From Streptohalobacillus salinus (lineage in GTDB: Bacteria; Bacillota; Bacilli; Bacillales; Amphibacillaceae): a stretch of 60,828 bases of DNA. This document shows, piece after piece, positions 10,545 to 20,177 of this stretch; the first letter of the stretch is position 1; every line of letters starts with the position of its first letter. The DNA lies in NCBI RefSeq assembly GCF_003201605.1, contig NZ_QJJR01000014.1, positions 1-60,828 on the forward strand, written 5' to 3'. The notes beneath the pieces are model-generated. The model did not search any database, was not told the DNA's origin, and saw only the letters and a list, made by a program, of their open reading frames with translations. The position numbers were made by a program, and so were the translations under genes.

Positions 10545-13500
10545 CTTTTTCACGTTTCTCTTTATAAACAACATGTTCCTTTCCAAAGCGTTCAGTCAAT
10601 CGCTTAATTGATTGATAATCTTTAACCAAATAAAATGCTTCAGATAACGCATATAATCGCTCAAATGGTTCATGATAAAGTTTAACTGGTGTCGGACCGG
10701 GATGGTCTTTTGCAATTTCTTCTAGAGCCTGGATAGCTCCATCCAAATCATCACCAGAAAATTTTACATAGATGACGCCTTCCGCCTCGAAGGTTTTAAT
10801 TTTTTCAAAATTTAATGGTGTTGCTTCTTCAACGATAAGCTGTAGTTTCCCTTGTCTATCTTCCACACGTACCTGACAATCCACAAAGACTTGTTCCTCA
10901 AACCATGGTTTGATGTTGCGCAGTACATCGGGGAAGATGACACCATCTATTTCTAAATCTTCATCATTAAAAACAACAAACGCCATCGATTCTCCTCGTT
11001 TTGTTCGAATCACTCGCATTTCTTGCACAAAACCTGCAAAGCGATAGCTGCGTTTGGATCCCTGTTGTTTTTCTAGAGAAAAAATCTTCAAATACCCTGC
11101 ACGCCTTAATTGCGTACGATTCATTTTCAGTGGGTGATCGTTCAAATAAACACCTAAAAGTTCTTTTTCATACTGTAGTTTCTCCATCTGTTCAAACGGC
11201 TCAACCGCTTCATATTGACCATCCATTTGTAAACCATCCATTAAATCTAGAAAGTCTTCGTCCATATCACCAAATAATTCTCCTTGTTCCATCGCTGTGT
11301 CTATAGTAGCAAGGACAGAAGCCCGTTCAACTCCGTAAATATCGAAACAACCCGCAAGTACGAGCGTTTGAATCATCTTACGATTGACAACTTTCAAGGG
11401 CACACGTAAACAAAAATCAAATAAGCTTTGAAACGGTCCTGCTTTTCTCGTTTCAAGAATGCTTTTAACAACAGGATAACCGATGCCTTTTATTGTACCA
11501 AGTCCCATACGGATCCCCTCTGCCTCAACCTTAAATCCATAAAAACTTTGGTTAATGTTAGGACGATAAAGTGTTAACTGATTGAGGCGTAACTCTCTAA
11601 AATAGTGATGGATTTTATCAGCTTGACCTGTAACACTATTTAATAGTTCCGCATAAAAATACAATGGATAATTCGCTTTTAAATAAGCCAATTGATATGA
11701 AATCAAACTGTAGCTGACCGCATGTGATCGATTAAATCCATAATTGGCAAAACGAGTAATCCATGAAAATAATTCTTCGATTGTGGCGTTATCGTAGCCT
11801 TTTGCTAAGCACCCTTCAACAAACCAGGCTTTAACTTCATCAAGGTCTGTTTTATTTTTCTTGCTGATTGCTCGTCGCAAAATATCGGCTTTTCCTAAGC
11901 TAAGTCCAGCAAATTGATGAGCAATTTGCATGATTTGCTCTTGGTACACCAAGACGCCATGTGTTGGTTTTAAGATAGTTGCTAAGTCAGGATGGAGATA
12001 TTCTACCGGTGCTTCATGGTGCTTACGTTTAACGTAAGTATCAATAAAATCCATCGGACCCGGACGATACAATGCATTAACTGCAACAATATCTTCAAAT
12101 ACTGTTGGTTTTAAGTTTCGCAAGACTTCACGCATCCCTTTTGATTCTAACTGAAACACCCCTGACGTATCACCAGTTTGCAATAGTTTAAAAGTCAACA
12201 GGTCATCAAGTGGTAGGTTATCGATATCAAACTGAGCTGCTTCTCGCTGAATTTGTTTCGTAATGCGTTCAATAATGGTTAAGTTTCGCAGACCTAAAAA
12301 ATCCATTTTGAGAAGACCTATTTTTTCTAAGTCCCCCATTGGGTACTGTGTGAGTGTATGTCCTTGACCATCAGTTGTAAGCGGCACCGTTTCAATCAGC
12401 GCCTCATCATGCATCACAACCCCTGCGGCGTGTGTGGATAAATTACGTGGTAAGTCTTCTAACGTTCTTGCTACACGAAAAAATCCTGGTAATGTTTCTG
12501 ATTTTTTTATATAACTTATCAGTGCATCCGATTGCTTGACAGCTTCGACGAGCGATTGTTGCTGTGTGGCAGGTAACTGACGGAGAATATAATTTAATTC
12601 ATGATCACTAATTGGGTACACTTTTGCTAATTCGCGGATAATCGAGCGCACTTTAAAGGTGCCAAAGGTAGCGATTTGTGCCACATGCGCCTTACCATAC
12701 TTCTCTTTCACATAGTCAATCACTTCTTCGCGACGATAATCCGTAAAATCAATATCAATATCCGGCATCGTCACGCGTTCTGGATTTAAAAAACGCTCAA
12801 ATAACAAATCATACTTTAAAGGATCTACTGTCGTGATGCCTAATAAGAAGCTTACAATTGAGCCGGCTGCCGATCCCCGCCCGGGTCCAACTCGTATCCC
12901 TTGCTCTTTGGCGAAGCGGACAAAATCAAAGACAATTAAAAAATAATCACTAAATCCCATATTTTCAATAATCGATAACTCATGCGCTAAACGAGCGCTT
13001 GCCTTTTGGTTAGTACCGTAGTAATTTGTAAGGGCCTCACTTGTGAGTTCCTTTAAGTAAGCTTGTGGTGAGGTCCCACTTGGAAGTGGATAGCGAGGCA
13101 GTCGCTGTACTGATTGATCAAGATTAACATTAATATCTTGAACAAACGCCACCGTTTGCGCTAATAACGCTTCACTCGCTTCAAAATGCACCCGTGCTTC
13201 TTCAGTCGTAAAGAAGTGATGCGGATAATCTTCATTTATGGGTCGCTGATCAATTGCTTTATTCATTTTCATTAAATAGCTCAACGCTTCATGCTCTTCC
13301 GCTTCTAAATAACGGACATCACCGATTGCAATAGAAACATCTTGAAGGGTATTAAACGCTTGATAGACAGCTTGCCTGTGTGGCGTAATCCCACACAACA
13401 CACCCTCTGGCAATAGCGCTAGGTGATCCACAAGCAATTGTTCATCCACCGTCATCTCTTCACCAAAACCATCGAGTGGCAAAATTATTTTTAATCCTGA

Positions 13501-13842
13501 ATGAGCTGCATGCAATTGTTCTAATTCAAGTGGCTCTTCATTCAATTGGTAGCTTGAACTTAAATTCATCAATTGACGATACCCTTGGTTATTTTTCGCA
13601 TACAACAACAGTTCAACACGTGATTCTTTTATTTTAATTGGTAGACTTAGGCCAATAATTGGCTGTATATGTTTAGCATGACATAGTTGATAAAATTGAT
13701 ACGCCGCATGCATGTTACCACGATCAGTTAATGCGATTGCTTTCATGCCTAATTGTTGTGCTTTATTAATCAAGTATTCGAGTTTAACCGTACTTTGCAT
13801 AAAACTGTATCCACTCGTTACTCTTAAATGGGTAAACGCCAA
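10540..13842 (-). CDS. dnaE: DNA polymerase III alpha subunit, DnaE type
   Basis: Replicative polymerase that, in Bacillus, extends RNA primers before handing over to PolC and helps lagging-strand synthesis. 1100 residues: PHP domain at the N-terminus (MAFTHLRVTSGYSF), nucleotide-binding loop GPGRGSAAGS at 319-328, catalytic Asp361 and Asp363 in PDIDIDF, a further Asp in LKMDFLGL, the helix-hairpin-helix region and a C-terminal OB fold. No 3'-5' exonuclease insertion is present, separating it from PolC. It begins with TTG at 13842, supported by AAGGTGGTGA at good spacing. It lies 41 nt after the nrnA stop, with a terminator in that gap. Confidence 0.96.
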   Translation of the reverse strand: MAFTHLRVTSGYSFMQSTVKLEYLINKAQQLGMKAIALTDRGNMHAAYQFYQLCHAKHIQPIIGLSLPIKIKESRVELLLYAKNNQGYRQLMNLSSSYQLNEEPLELEQLHAAHSGLKIILPLDGFGEEMTVDEQLLVDHLALLPEGVLCGITPHRQAVYQAFNTLQDVSIAIGDVRYLEAEEHEALSYLMKMNKAIDQRPINEDYPHHFFTTEEARVHFEASEALLAQTVAFVQDINVNLDQSVQRLPRYPLPSGTSPQAYLKELTSEALTNYYGTNQKASARLAHELSIIENMGFSDYFLIVFDFVRFAKEQGIRVGPGRGSAAGSIVSFLLGITTVDPLKYDLLFERFLNPERVTMPDIDIDFTDYRREEVIDYVKEKYGKAHVAQIATFGTFKVRSIIRELAKVYPISDHELNYILRQLPATQQQSLVEAVKQSDALISYIKKSETLPGFFRVARTLEDLPRNLSTHAAGVVMHDEALIETVPLTTDGQGHTLTQYPMGDLEKIGLLKMDFLGLRNLTIIERITKQIQREAAQFDIDNLPLDDLLTFKLLQTGDTSGVFQLESKGMREVLRNLKPTVFEDIVAVNALYRPGPMDFIDTYVKRKHHEAPVEYLHPDLATILKPTHGVLVYQEQIMQIAHQFAGLSLGKADILRRAISKKNKTDLDEVKAWFVEGCLAKGYDNATIEELFSWITRFANYGFNRSHAVSYSLISYQLAYLKANYPLYFYAELLNSVTGQADKIHHYFRELRLNQLTLYRPNINQSFYGFKVEAEGIRMGLGTIKGIGYPVVKSILETRKAGPFQSLFDFCLRVPLKVVNRKMIQTLVLAGCFDIYGVERASVLATIDTAMEQGELFGDMDEDFLDLMDGLQMDGQYEAVEPFEQMEKLQYEKELLGVYLNDHPLKMNRTQLRRAGYLKIFSLEKQQGSKRSYRFAGFVQEMRVIRTKRGESMAFVVFNDEDLEIDGVIFPDVLRNIKPWFEEQVFVDCQVRVEDRQGKLQLIVEEATPLNFEKIKTFEAEGVIYVKFSGDDLDGAIQALEEIAKDHPGPTPVKLYHEPFERLYALSEAFYLVKDYQSIKRLTERFGKEHVVYKEKREKG

Positions 13843-13856
13843 AAAATCACCACCTT

Positions 13857-13890
13857 AACTATTAAAAAGGATAGCAGATGTTGCTATCCC
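13857..13890 (-). terminator. Terminator between nrnA and dnaE
   Basis: GGATAGCA/TGCTATCC (13869-13876 and 13882-13889), flanked by A/T runs, forms a stable hairpin with TTTTT after it on the minus strand. The nrnA stop codon is in the stem, and only about 20 bases separate the T run from the dnaE start, leaving no room for a separate promoter after it. Confidence 0.85.
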
Positions 13891-14840
13891 TTTTTATTTT
13901 CGTTGTTATGAGCACGACAAATATCATCAAGGTCTTTGATAAGCTGATCAGCTTCTTCCCAGCTCATCACTGTTGCTCCTGAAGCTAATGGATGACCACC
14001 ACCTCGATATTTCGCAGCTAATTGATTAATCACTGGCCCTTTTGATCTAAGTCTAACTCGAATCTTATCGTCTTCTTCAACAAAAATAGCCCAGCATCTG
14101 ATCCCTTTAATATCACCATACGCACCGACAAGCGCGCTGGTTTGTTCAGATGTAATATCATAGGCAGCTAAAACATCTTTCGTTAAACGTACATTTGTCG
14201 ATCCTTCAGAAGAAATATTGATTTGATCGAGTAAGTACCCTTTTAATCGTGCTATCTTCGGATCTACTTCATACATTTGATTGTAGAGGGCGGTCCGGTC
14301 AAAGTGATGCTTTGCTAAGGCTGCTGCCACAGCGAAGGTTTGATCTGTTGTGCTCGGATATAAAAAACGACCGGTATCGCCTACAATGCCTGCATACAAA
14401 AGTCTAGCTGCTTCATCCGTTATCGTTAAGCTTTCTTCTTTTGCTAATCGATAAATCATTTCTGAGGTTGAGCTCGCTTTAGTGTCTACCCAACTCACAT
14501 GCCCATAGTCATCAACAATCGGATGATGGTCAATTTTCACCAGTATCTGCCCTTCTGAGAAGCGTTTATCATCAATCCGTGGCTGGTTGGCTGTATCACA
14601 GACGACAACGGCTGCCAGTTCGTAACTTGCATCGTCTACAGTATCCATGGCTTTTAAGAAAGTTAATGACTCTTCATTATAGCCGGTGATAAGTATTTTC
14701 TTATCTGGAAAGCTTGCTGTTAAAATCGCAGCTAATCCTGCCTGGGACCCAATCGCATCTGGGTCGGGACGTTCATGACGATGAATAATAATCGTCGGGT
14801 GTTTTTTTAAAGTTTCAATAATTTGTTTAGTGATTTGCAT
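13884..14840 (-). CDS. nrnA: DHH/DHHA1 oligoribonuclease (NrnA)
   Basis: Degrades very short RNAs (nanoRNA) and, in Bacillus, also has pAp phosphatase activity. 318 residues. The N-terminal DHH domain carries HERPDPDAIGSQ (residues about 22-33), VVCDTANQ, the KIDHHPIVDDYG motif that names the family, and GIVGDTGRFLYP. The C-terminal DHHA1 domain has the RNA-binding YRGGGHPLASGA near residue 278. It matches B. subtilis YtqI/NrnA, which also sits beside dnaE and ytoI. It is 10 nt downstream of ytoI, so likely co-transcribed with it. Confidence 0.94.
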   Translation of the reverse strand: MQITKQIIETLKKHPTIIIHRHERPDPDAIGSQAGLAAILTASFPDKKILITGYNEESLTFLKAMDTVDDASYELAAVVVCDTANQPRIDDKRFSEGQILVKIDHHPIVDDYGHVSWVDTKASSTSEMIYRLAKEESLTITDEAARLLYAGIVGDTGRFLYPSTTDQTFAVAAALAKHHFDRTALYNQMYEVDPKIARLKGYLLDQINISSEGSTNVRLTKDVLAAYDITSEQTSALVGAYGDIKGIRCWAIFVEEDDKIRVRLRSKGPVINQLAAKYRGGGHPLASGATVMSWEEADQLIKDLDDICRAHNNENKKG

Positions 14841-14850
14841 AGTGTCTCCT

Positions 14851-16164
14851 TTAATAACGATCGATTAACTGACCGATTAATATTGCCTTTCCAACGATAT
14901 CTTTCTCATGATACAGTTCTATATCTATTTTAACTGATTTCCGGCCAATTTCTAATATCTTGGGATGAATCGTCAACATGTTTTCGATTTGAACAGGCTT
15001 GATAAAATAGACCGAAATCGTCTCAACGACTAAGTCACCTTTTTTCATGTTTGTCATCATTCGACTACTTACTTCTGTAATAAATGACACAAATACGCCA
15101 TTGGATAGTGTACCTAGGGCGTTTGTCATTTGCGGTGATACTTTCGAACTATAGACATATTGGGTACCATCTTTTTCTACCGAAAGTTCACTTGTCACAA
15201 TATCGTCTATCGTTTCACCAACTTGAGGCTGACGGTTAACATTTTGTAGCGCCTTTAATACATCTTGACGTGAAATCAGACCGATTAAGCGTTGATTGTT
15301 ATCAACCACAGGGACAATCTCAATACCTTCCCAGACCATCATATGCGCCGCATAAGCCAGAGATGTTTCTTTAACGACTGTTAGCGGATTTTTAGTCATA
15401 ATTTTATCAACTGTTAAGCCATCACTTTTTCCAATCACATCTTTTGAGGTAACAATGCCTACAACGCGCATTTGATCGTCGACAACAGGATAGCGCGAAT
15501 GAGTTGTTTGATCTTTTAAATGATACCACTTTTGGAGGGGATCTGTCCGATTTAAGTAATGCGTTTTCTCATAAGCGGTATAAATATCACCGACTAATAC
15601 AATTTCTTTTTTGATTAATTGATCATAAATCGCTCGGTTTATCATGGCTGCAACAGTGAATGTATCATAACTGGTTGAAATGATTGGAAGTTTTAATTCA
15701 TCTGCTAATCGCTTAATGTCATCATCTGTATCAAAACCACCGGTGATTAATACAGCAGCCCCTTCTTCCAAGGCCAATCGATGTGCTTCAACCCGGTTTC
15801 CGATGATTAGGAGGGAGTCTTTTTCTAAATAGCGCATCATTGCATCAGTTTTCATCGCACCAATGACAAATTTATGTAACGTTTTGTATAACCCCTCACG
15901 ACCACCTAATACTTGACCATCAACAATACCAATAATTTCTGCGAAGGTTAAATGCTCAAAGTTTTCTTTTTTCTTCTGTTCAATCCGAATTGTTCCAACA
16001 CGCTCGATTGTACTTACAAGTCCTTGGTTCTCAGCTTCTTTTATTGCACGATACGCGGTTCCTTCACTCACATTTAAATCTTTTGCTATTTGTCGTACCG
16101 AAATTTTATTTCCAACTTTTAACGTTTCTATATGCATCAGTATTTGTTCGTGTTTCGTTGCCAA
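14851..16164 (-). CDS. ytoI: DRTGG-CBS-hotdog regulatory protein
   Basis: 437 residues with four recognisable parts: an N-terminal helix-turn-helix (about 1-60, ISVRQIAKDLNVSEGTAYRAI), a DRTGG domain (about 70-180), two CBS modules (about 195-310, each with an IVPVVD or YPVVDD-type core) and a C-terminal hotdog/thioesterase-like domain (about 330-437). This is the YtoI architecture. CBS domains usually bind adenine nucleotides and the hotdog domain may bind an acyl-CoA, so a nucleotide/acyl-sensing regulator is likely, but targets are unknown. It starts with TTG at 16164 (AAGGTGAGG upstream), and nrnA follows after 10 nt. Confidence 0.87.
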   Translation of the reverse strand: MATKHEQILMHIETLKVGNKISVRQIAKDLNVSEGTAYRAIKEAENQGLVSTIERVGTIRIEQKKKENFEHLTFAEIIGIVDGQVLGGREGLYKTLHKFVIGAMKTDAMMRYLEKDSLLIIGNRVEAHRLALEEGAAVLITGGFDTDDDIKRLADELKLPIISTSYDTFTVAAMINRAIYDQLIKKEIVLVGDIYTAYEKTHYLNRTDPLQKWYHLKDQTTHSRYPVVDDQMRVVGIVTSKDVIGKSDGLTVDKIMTKNPLTVVKETSLAYAAHMMVWEGIEIVPVVDNNQRLIGLISRQDVLKALQNVNRQPQVGETIDDIVTSELSVEKDGTQYVYSSKVSPQMTNALGTLSNGVFVSFITEVSSRMMTNMKKGDLVVETISVYFIKPVQIENMLTIHPKILEIGRKSVKIDIELYHEKDIVGKAILIGQLIDRY

Positions 16165-16339
16165 GGTTGCCTCACCTTACTTTCTCATCTGTACTATTTT
16201 TTTAATCTCTAGTGTTATTATACAGTTCTTACCGACCTGGTGCAATTTAGACAAAAAAATATAAAAATGGTGACAGTTAGGTTTAGTTATTTTAAAAGAG
16301 TGGAATAGGACACTATATTAATCGTTAGGAGTGATTTAT

Positions 16340-16795
16340 ATGCCAGCAGAAGAATATAAACGAATAGTTATTGCCGTTGATGGTTCACAAGCTTCCTTGA
16401 AGGCCTTTAAAAAAGCTGTTCAAGTTGCTAAAAGAAATGATGGAGATTTAATCATTGCTCATGTTGTTGATACAAAAACGATTTCAACCGCTGAGACTTA
16501 TGATCAATCAATGATAAATCGGTCAGAAACTTACGCATCTAAATTATTAAATGATTATAAGACACAGGCTGAAGAATCAGGTGTACGAAAAGTCGAAACA
16601 CATATTGACTATGGTTCTCCAAAAGTACGCATTCCTAAATACGTGGCAAAATCTTTTAATGCAGATTTAATCATGTGTGGTGCAACCGGCTTAAATGCTG
16701 TTGAACGCTTCTTAATTGGTAGTGTGTCTGAGAACATTGTGCGTTATGCACCATGTGATGTATTAGTTGTTCGTACCGAAGATGATGAAGACTAA
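16340..16795 (+). CDS. Universal stress protein (UspA family)
   Basis: 151 residues with the Usp alpha/beta fold: N-terminal IVIAVDGSQASLKAF and the C-terminal ATP-binding pattern GATGLNAVERFLIGSVSE, so it belongs to the ATP-binding subgroup. The ATG at 16340 is chosen over a GTG at 16331 because the AGGAG site overlaps the GTG. It stands alone on the plus strand between ytoI and ackA, and shares a bidirectional terminator with ackA. Adjacency to ackA is common in Bacillaceae. The exact stress role cannot be read from the sequence. Confidence 0.92.
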   Translation: MPAEEYKRIVIAVDGSQASLKAFKKAVQVAKRNDGDLIIAHVVDTKTISTAETYDQSMINRSETYASKLLNDYKTQAEESGVRKVETHIDYGSPKVRIPKYVAKSFNADLIMCGATGLNAVERFLIGSVSENIVRYAPCDVLVVRTEDDED

Positions 16796-16831
16796 CATTT
16801 TTCATTTTTAATGAAAATTAAAGTAACCGTT

Positions 16832-16878
16832 AAAAAATCGGCTAACACCTATCTAAAAGATGAGGTAGTAGCCGATTT
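16832..16878. terminator. Bidirectional terminator between usp and ackA
   Basis: Arms AAATCGGCTA (16835-16844) and its complement (16869-16878), with further pairing inside, are followed on the minus strand by TTTTTTAACGG. It serves ackA strongly and usp more weakly (ATTTATTTATG on the plus side). Confidence 0.85.
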
Positions 16879-16905
16879 ATTTATGTGAAGAATGACTGCT
16901 AACGA

Positions 16906-18102
16906 TTAGCTAAACGCTAAACGTTGTACGTCACGAGCAATCATTACTTCTTCATTTGTTGGGATGATCATTACTTTGACTGGTGAGTGTGGATAGTTAA
17001 CAAATGTTTCTTTACCACGCACATCATTACGTGCCGGATCCCAGTAAACCCCCATAAATTCAAGACCTTCAAGGACACGCTCACGAACCGCTTTACTATT
17101 TTCTCCAATACCAGCAGTGAAAATAATTGCATCGACACCATGCATTTTAGACGCATATGAACCGATATATTGGTGAATACGACCTGCAAAAATACGTAAT
17201 GCTAACTCTGCACGTTCGTCACCCTCTTGTGCGCGATCTTCAATATCACGTAAATCACTTGAGAAACCAGAAAGCGCAAGCATACCACTTTCTTTGTTCA
17301 ATACGTGTAACACTTCATTGACGTCTTTACCTGTTTTATCCATGATATATGGAACAAGAGCAGGATCTAAACTACCTGAACGCGTACCCATTGTAACACC
17401 TTCTAATGGTGTAAAGCCCATGGTTGTATCAATTGACTTACCGTTTTTAATCGCTGCAACACTTGCACCATTACCAATATGGCAAGTAATTAAGCGTAGT
17501 TTCTCTAAAGGTTCGCCCAACATATCCGCTGCACGCTCAGAGACGTATTTATGGCTCGTACCATGGAAACCATATTTACGAATACCAAACTGTTCATAGT
17601 ATTCATATGGCAAGCTGTATAGATATGATTCTGGTGGCATTGATTGGTGAAATGCTGTATCAAATACCGCAATTGCCGGAACATTTGGTAACAGCTTCTT
17701 AAAGGCACGAATACCTGTTAAGTTAGCTGGATTATGAAGTGGTGCTAATTCAGATACCTTCTCAATTTCCGCAATAACTTCATCAGTCACTAATACCGAA
17801 TCACTGAAGCGTTCTCCACCATGTACAACACGATGACCAACTCCATCGATTTCGTCAAGTGATGAAATAACACCTGATGCTTGTAGACGTTCTAATAAAA
17901 CTTCTACAGCTTTCGCATGGTTAGGAATATCTGTCGTTAATTTGTCTTCCTCTTCCCCATATTCCAATTTAAATACGGAATTCTCAATCCCAATACGTTC
18001 AACTAAACCTTTTGCTAATTCTGTCTCCTCAGGCATTTCAATTAATTGAAATTTCAACGAAGAACTACCAGCGTTAATTGCTAATACTTTACCCAATATC
18101 AT
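16906..18102 (-). CDS. ackA: Acetate kinase
   Basis: Transfers phosphate from acetyl phosphate to ADP, giving ATP and acetate in overflow metabolism. 398 residues with the complete ASKHA signature: [13 protein letters not shown] near the start, [54 protein letters not shown] and FTAGIGENS. The ATG at 18102 has AAAGGA 4 nt ahead; a TTG two codons in is an alternative. A promoter (18149-18178) and an upstream cre-like site (18192-18205) suggest CcpA activation, as known for B. subtilis ackA. Confidence 0.97.
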   Translation of the reverse strand: MILGKVLAINAGSSSLKFQLIEMPEETELAKGLVERIGIENSVFKLEYGEEEDKLTTDIPNHAKAVEVLLERLQASGVISSLDEIDGVGHRVVHGGERFSDSVLVTDEVIAEIEKVSELAPLHNPANLTGIRAFKKLLPNVPAIAVFDTAFHQSMPPESYLYSLPYEYYEQFGIRKYGFHGTSHKYVSERAADMLGEPLEKLRLITCHIGNGASVAAIKNGKSIDTTMGFTPLEGVTMGTRSGSLDPALVPYIMDKTGKDVNEVLHVLNKESGMLALSGFSSDLRDIEDRAQEGDERAELALRIFAGRIHQYIGSYASKMHGVDAIIFTAGIGENSKAVRERVLEGLEFMGVYWDPARNDVRGKETFVNYPHSPVKVMIIPTNEEVMIARDVQRLAFS

Positions 18103-18148
18103 TCAATCCTTTCAGTTTCCCATTTTAGTCTATTTATATACCACTACC

Positions 18149-18178
18149 ATTTTAACTAACATACCCCTTACTTTGCAA
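18149..18178 (-). promoter_or_regulatory. ackA promoter
   Basis: On the minus strand, TTGCAA (18173-18178), an 18-base spacer and TAAAAT (18149-18154) lie about 47 bases before the start codon. Confidence 0.6.
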
Positions 18179-18191
18179 CTTGAAAGTTTAT

Positions 18192-18205
18192 TGTAAACGT
18201 TTTAT
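18192..18205 (-). promoter_or_regulatory. cre-like CcpA site upstream of ackA
   Basis: TGTAAACGTTTTAT matches 12 of 14 core positions of the cre consensus (TGNAARCGNWWWCA). It lies some 14 bases upstream of the -35 box, centred near -57, a position from which CcpA activates ackA in B. subtilis. Confidence 0.6.
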
Positions 18206-18235
18206 TAGTTATATTCCGACTATTCTAACACCAGA

Positions 18236-19207
18236 CTAGTAATTTTTAAACCACGCATTCATTTTCAAGACCATGTTTTCGGTTGCCTTATAATCTTTAA
18301 ATCGAGGCAATTGAGCCATCAATACTTCATTGGGTGCTTCAGTGTTTTCTGCTTTACGTTGTAAAACTAAAATACTTTTCGCACTTTTACTTGATTTAAA
18401 AAGATCGTCTGGTAGTTGAAGTAGCGCCACGACATGGGCAGCCTTTTGAATAAACATATGCAATTGCTTTGACTGATCGCTATCAAAAAGATGATTCGGA
18501 ACGAGTGCAATAACATATCCACCAGGCTGCACATATTTAACACTTTGCTCCAACAATAAATGATGCGCATAAGTATGTTCATCTTTAACAGCAACGTCAA
18601 AATTTGCAGCTACTTCATCATCAGGGTAATAACCTACTGGCAAATCAGACACGACAACGTCCACAGGGTCTAACAACAGCGGTTTCAGACTATCTTGGTG
18701 GAAAAATTCGATGGTCTGTTTTTGAAGTTCTGCACTAGTTAAGGCAAGTTCAATAAATGTCTGATCAACTTCACTCGCATAACTGACGAAATGCTTTCTC
18801 GTCTGATTCAACACACCTGTCAGTAAATTCCCACTACCAACCACCGGATCAAAAATTCTAATGTCCTGTTTATTCTCAAATAGTTTCTCAATTAAATAAC
18901 TCATATAAAATGAAACCATATCTGGAGTTAATGTATGCTGTTGTTGTTGTGCACCTTTAAAACTTTTTAATAAAGCAAATTGAATCACCTTACGAATGGT
19001 TTCTTTATCTTCCTGATCAAACTGGACTGCTTTAATTTCTTCCACAAACGCGGCATTCTCTGCATCAAGGGTTCCTATCGTTTCTTCATCCATCAACACT
19101 AAATTTAACACATTTAAAAAGCTGTCTAAATAAGTAAGGTCTTCTTTCGTTTGGAAGGCCTCAATCCGTTCATTTAACTGATTAAAAACAATTTCTACTT
19201 GACTCAT
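18236..19207 (-). CDS. ytxK: Class I SAM-dependent methyltransferase (YtxK family)
   Basis: 323 residues. A helical N-terminal domain is followed by an N6-adenine-type methyltransferase core: the SAM loop FDPVVGSGNLLTG near residue 122 and the catalytic-like SDLPVGYYP in place of the NPPY motif. This is the family usually annotated as a DNA methylase-like protein beside ackA in Bacillus; no restriction gene is nearby, so a solitary housekeeping or RNA/protein substrate is possible. The start is the ATG at 19207 with AAGGAGGAG upstream; a longer frame has no ribosome site and runs into the divergent gene. The 130-bp gap to ackA shows no clear terminator. Confidence 0.88.
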   Translation of the reverse strand: MSQVEIVFNQLNERIEAFQTKEDLTYLDSFLNVLNLVLMDEETIGTLDAENAAFVEEIKAVQFDQEDKETIRKVIQFALLKSFKGAQQQQHTLTPDMVSFYMSYLIEKLFENKQDIRIFDPVVGSGNLLTGVLNQTRKHFVSYASEVDQTFIELALTSAELQKQTIEFFHQDSLKPLLLDPVDVVVSDLPVGYYPDDEVAANFDVAVKDEHTYAHHLLLEQSVKYVQPGGYVIALVPNHLFDSDQSKQLHMFIQKAAHVVALLQLPDDLFKSSKSAKSILVLQRKAENTEAPNEVLMAQLPRFKDYKATENMVLKMNAWFKNY

Positions 19208-19358
19208 GCTACTCCTCCTTAGAAATAATTTATAAGTATAACACAATCGTAATAACTTTAAGCTCTCAATTTCTCCGCACTCAATATTTTTCATTTGCAT
19301 GTTTAGTGTTGCACAATTAAGGCAATCTATAACTAATAGATTCATGAGGAGGCGCACT

Positions 19359-20144
19359 ATGCTAAACGTTAATATTCAACTAGGTTATCACCAACCGATA
19401 TCAAAAGAAAAAATTATCGAAGCCAATAAAAATGAAAATATTACTTTCACAGAAAAGATAGCTGAGAGTGATGTTGTTTTAGCTGTTGGTGACGATAGTC
19501 ATTTTCTCCAAACACTAAGACAACACCAATTTTCAACTAAGCCTATCTATGTTGGAGTAAATACAACGGGTAACCGCGGTTTTTACACCAATTATCTCGT
19601 CGAAGATTTAACTTATATCTTTAACGAACGGTTAAATCAACCACATTATTCATCGCATGAACTACTGAAAATAACAGTTGATGATCGCACCCCAGTGCAT
19701 GCCATCAATGAGTGTTCGATTCGTTCTAGTATTATCAAATCCATTGCCATTGATGTCTTTATTGATGACTTCAAATTTGAGCGATTTACTGGTGATGGCC
19801 TCGTCATTTCTACACCAACTGGAAGTACAGGTTACAACAAATCCCTTGGTGGTGCAGTCATTGATCCTGATCTCGATTTGATCCAATTAACCAAAATCGC
19901 ACCCTTATCCAACAATCAAACACAATCATTTCCGTCACCTTTATGCTTAAATAAAGAGCGTAAAATCACCTTGAAAATTCGCCAAGATGGAAATGATCAC
20001 CCAATCATTGGGTTAGATAGCGAAGCATATCCTGTCTTTCATACGAAGTCAATTGATATTGAACTAACTGCAGATAAAATTAAACTATTGCAAGAGCTAG
20101 ATACTACCTACTTTAAACAATTACAACAGTTGTTTTTTAACTAA
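19359..20144 (+). CDS. ppnKB: NAD kinase homologue with degenerate GGDG motif
   Basis: 261 residues resembling the second Bacillus NAD kinase (YtdI/PpnKB). The central and C-terminal motifs are intact: AINECSIRSSI (conserved Asn-Glu), FTGDGLVISTPTGSTGYNKSLGG, and the DGNDHP region. The first nucleotide motif, normally GGDGT/S-F-L, reads VGDDSHFL (about residues 46-53): the catalytic Asp is kept but two motif glycines are replaced. The ATG at 19359 has AGGAGG 6 nt ahead; an earlier in-frame ATG lacks one. It is divergent from ytxK. It may be a weak or altered-specificity NAD kinase, or a regulatory homologue. Confidence 0.85.
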   Translation: MLNVNIQLGYHQPISKEKIIEANKNENITFTEKIAESDVVLAVGDDSHFLQTLRQHQFSTKPIYVGVNTTGNRGFYTNYLVEDLTYIFNERLNQPHYSSHELLKITVDDRTPVHAINECSIRSSIIKSIAIDVFIDDFKFERFTGDGLVISTPTGSTGYNKSLGGAVIDPDLDLIQLTKIAPLSNNQTQSFPSPLCLNKERKITLKIRQDGNDHPIIGLDSEAYPVFHTKSIDIELTADKIKLLQELDTTYFKQLQQLFFN

Positions 20145-20177
20145 TGCGGCAGTGAGAGCAAACAGCTTTTGCCTGAA

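Noticed and set aside
16232-16245. Second FapR-like box (ACCTGGTGCAA) before ytoI
   Set aside because: Only the central ACCTGGTG matches; the flanking half-sites do not, so it is likely chance.
18236-19207. ytxK as part of a restriction-modification system
   Set aside because: It is the solitary housekeeping methyltransferase family beside ackA; no restriction or specificity gene is near.
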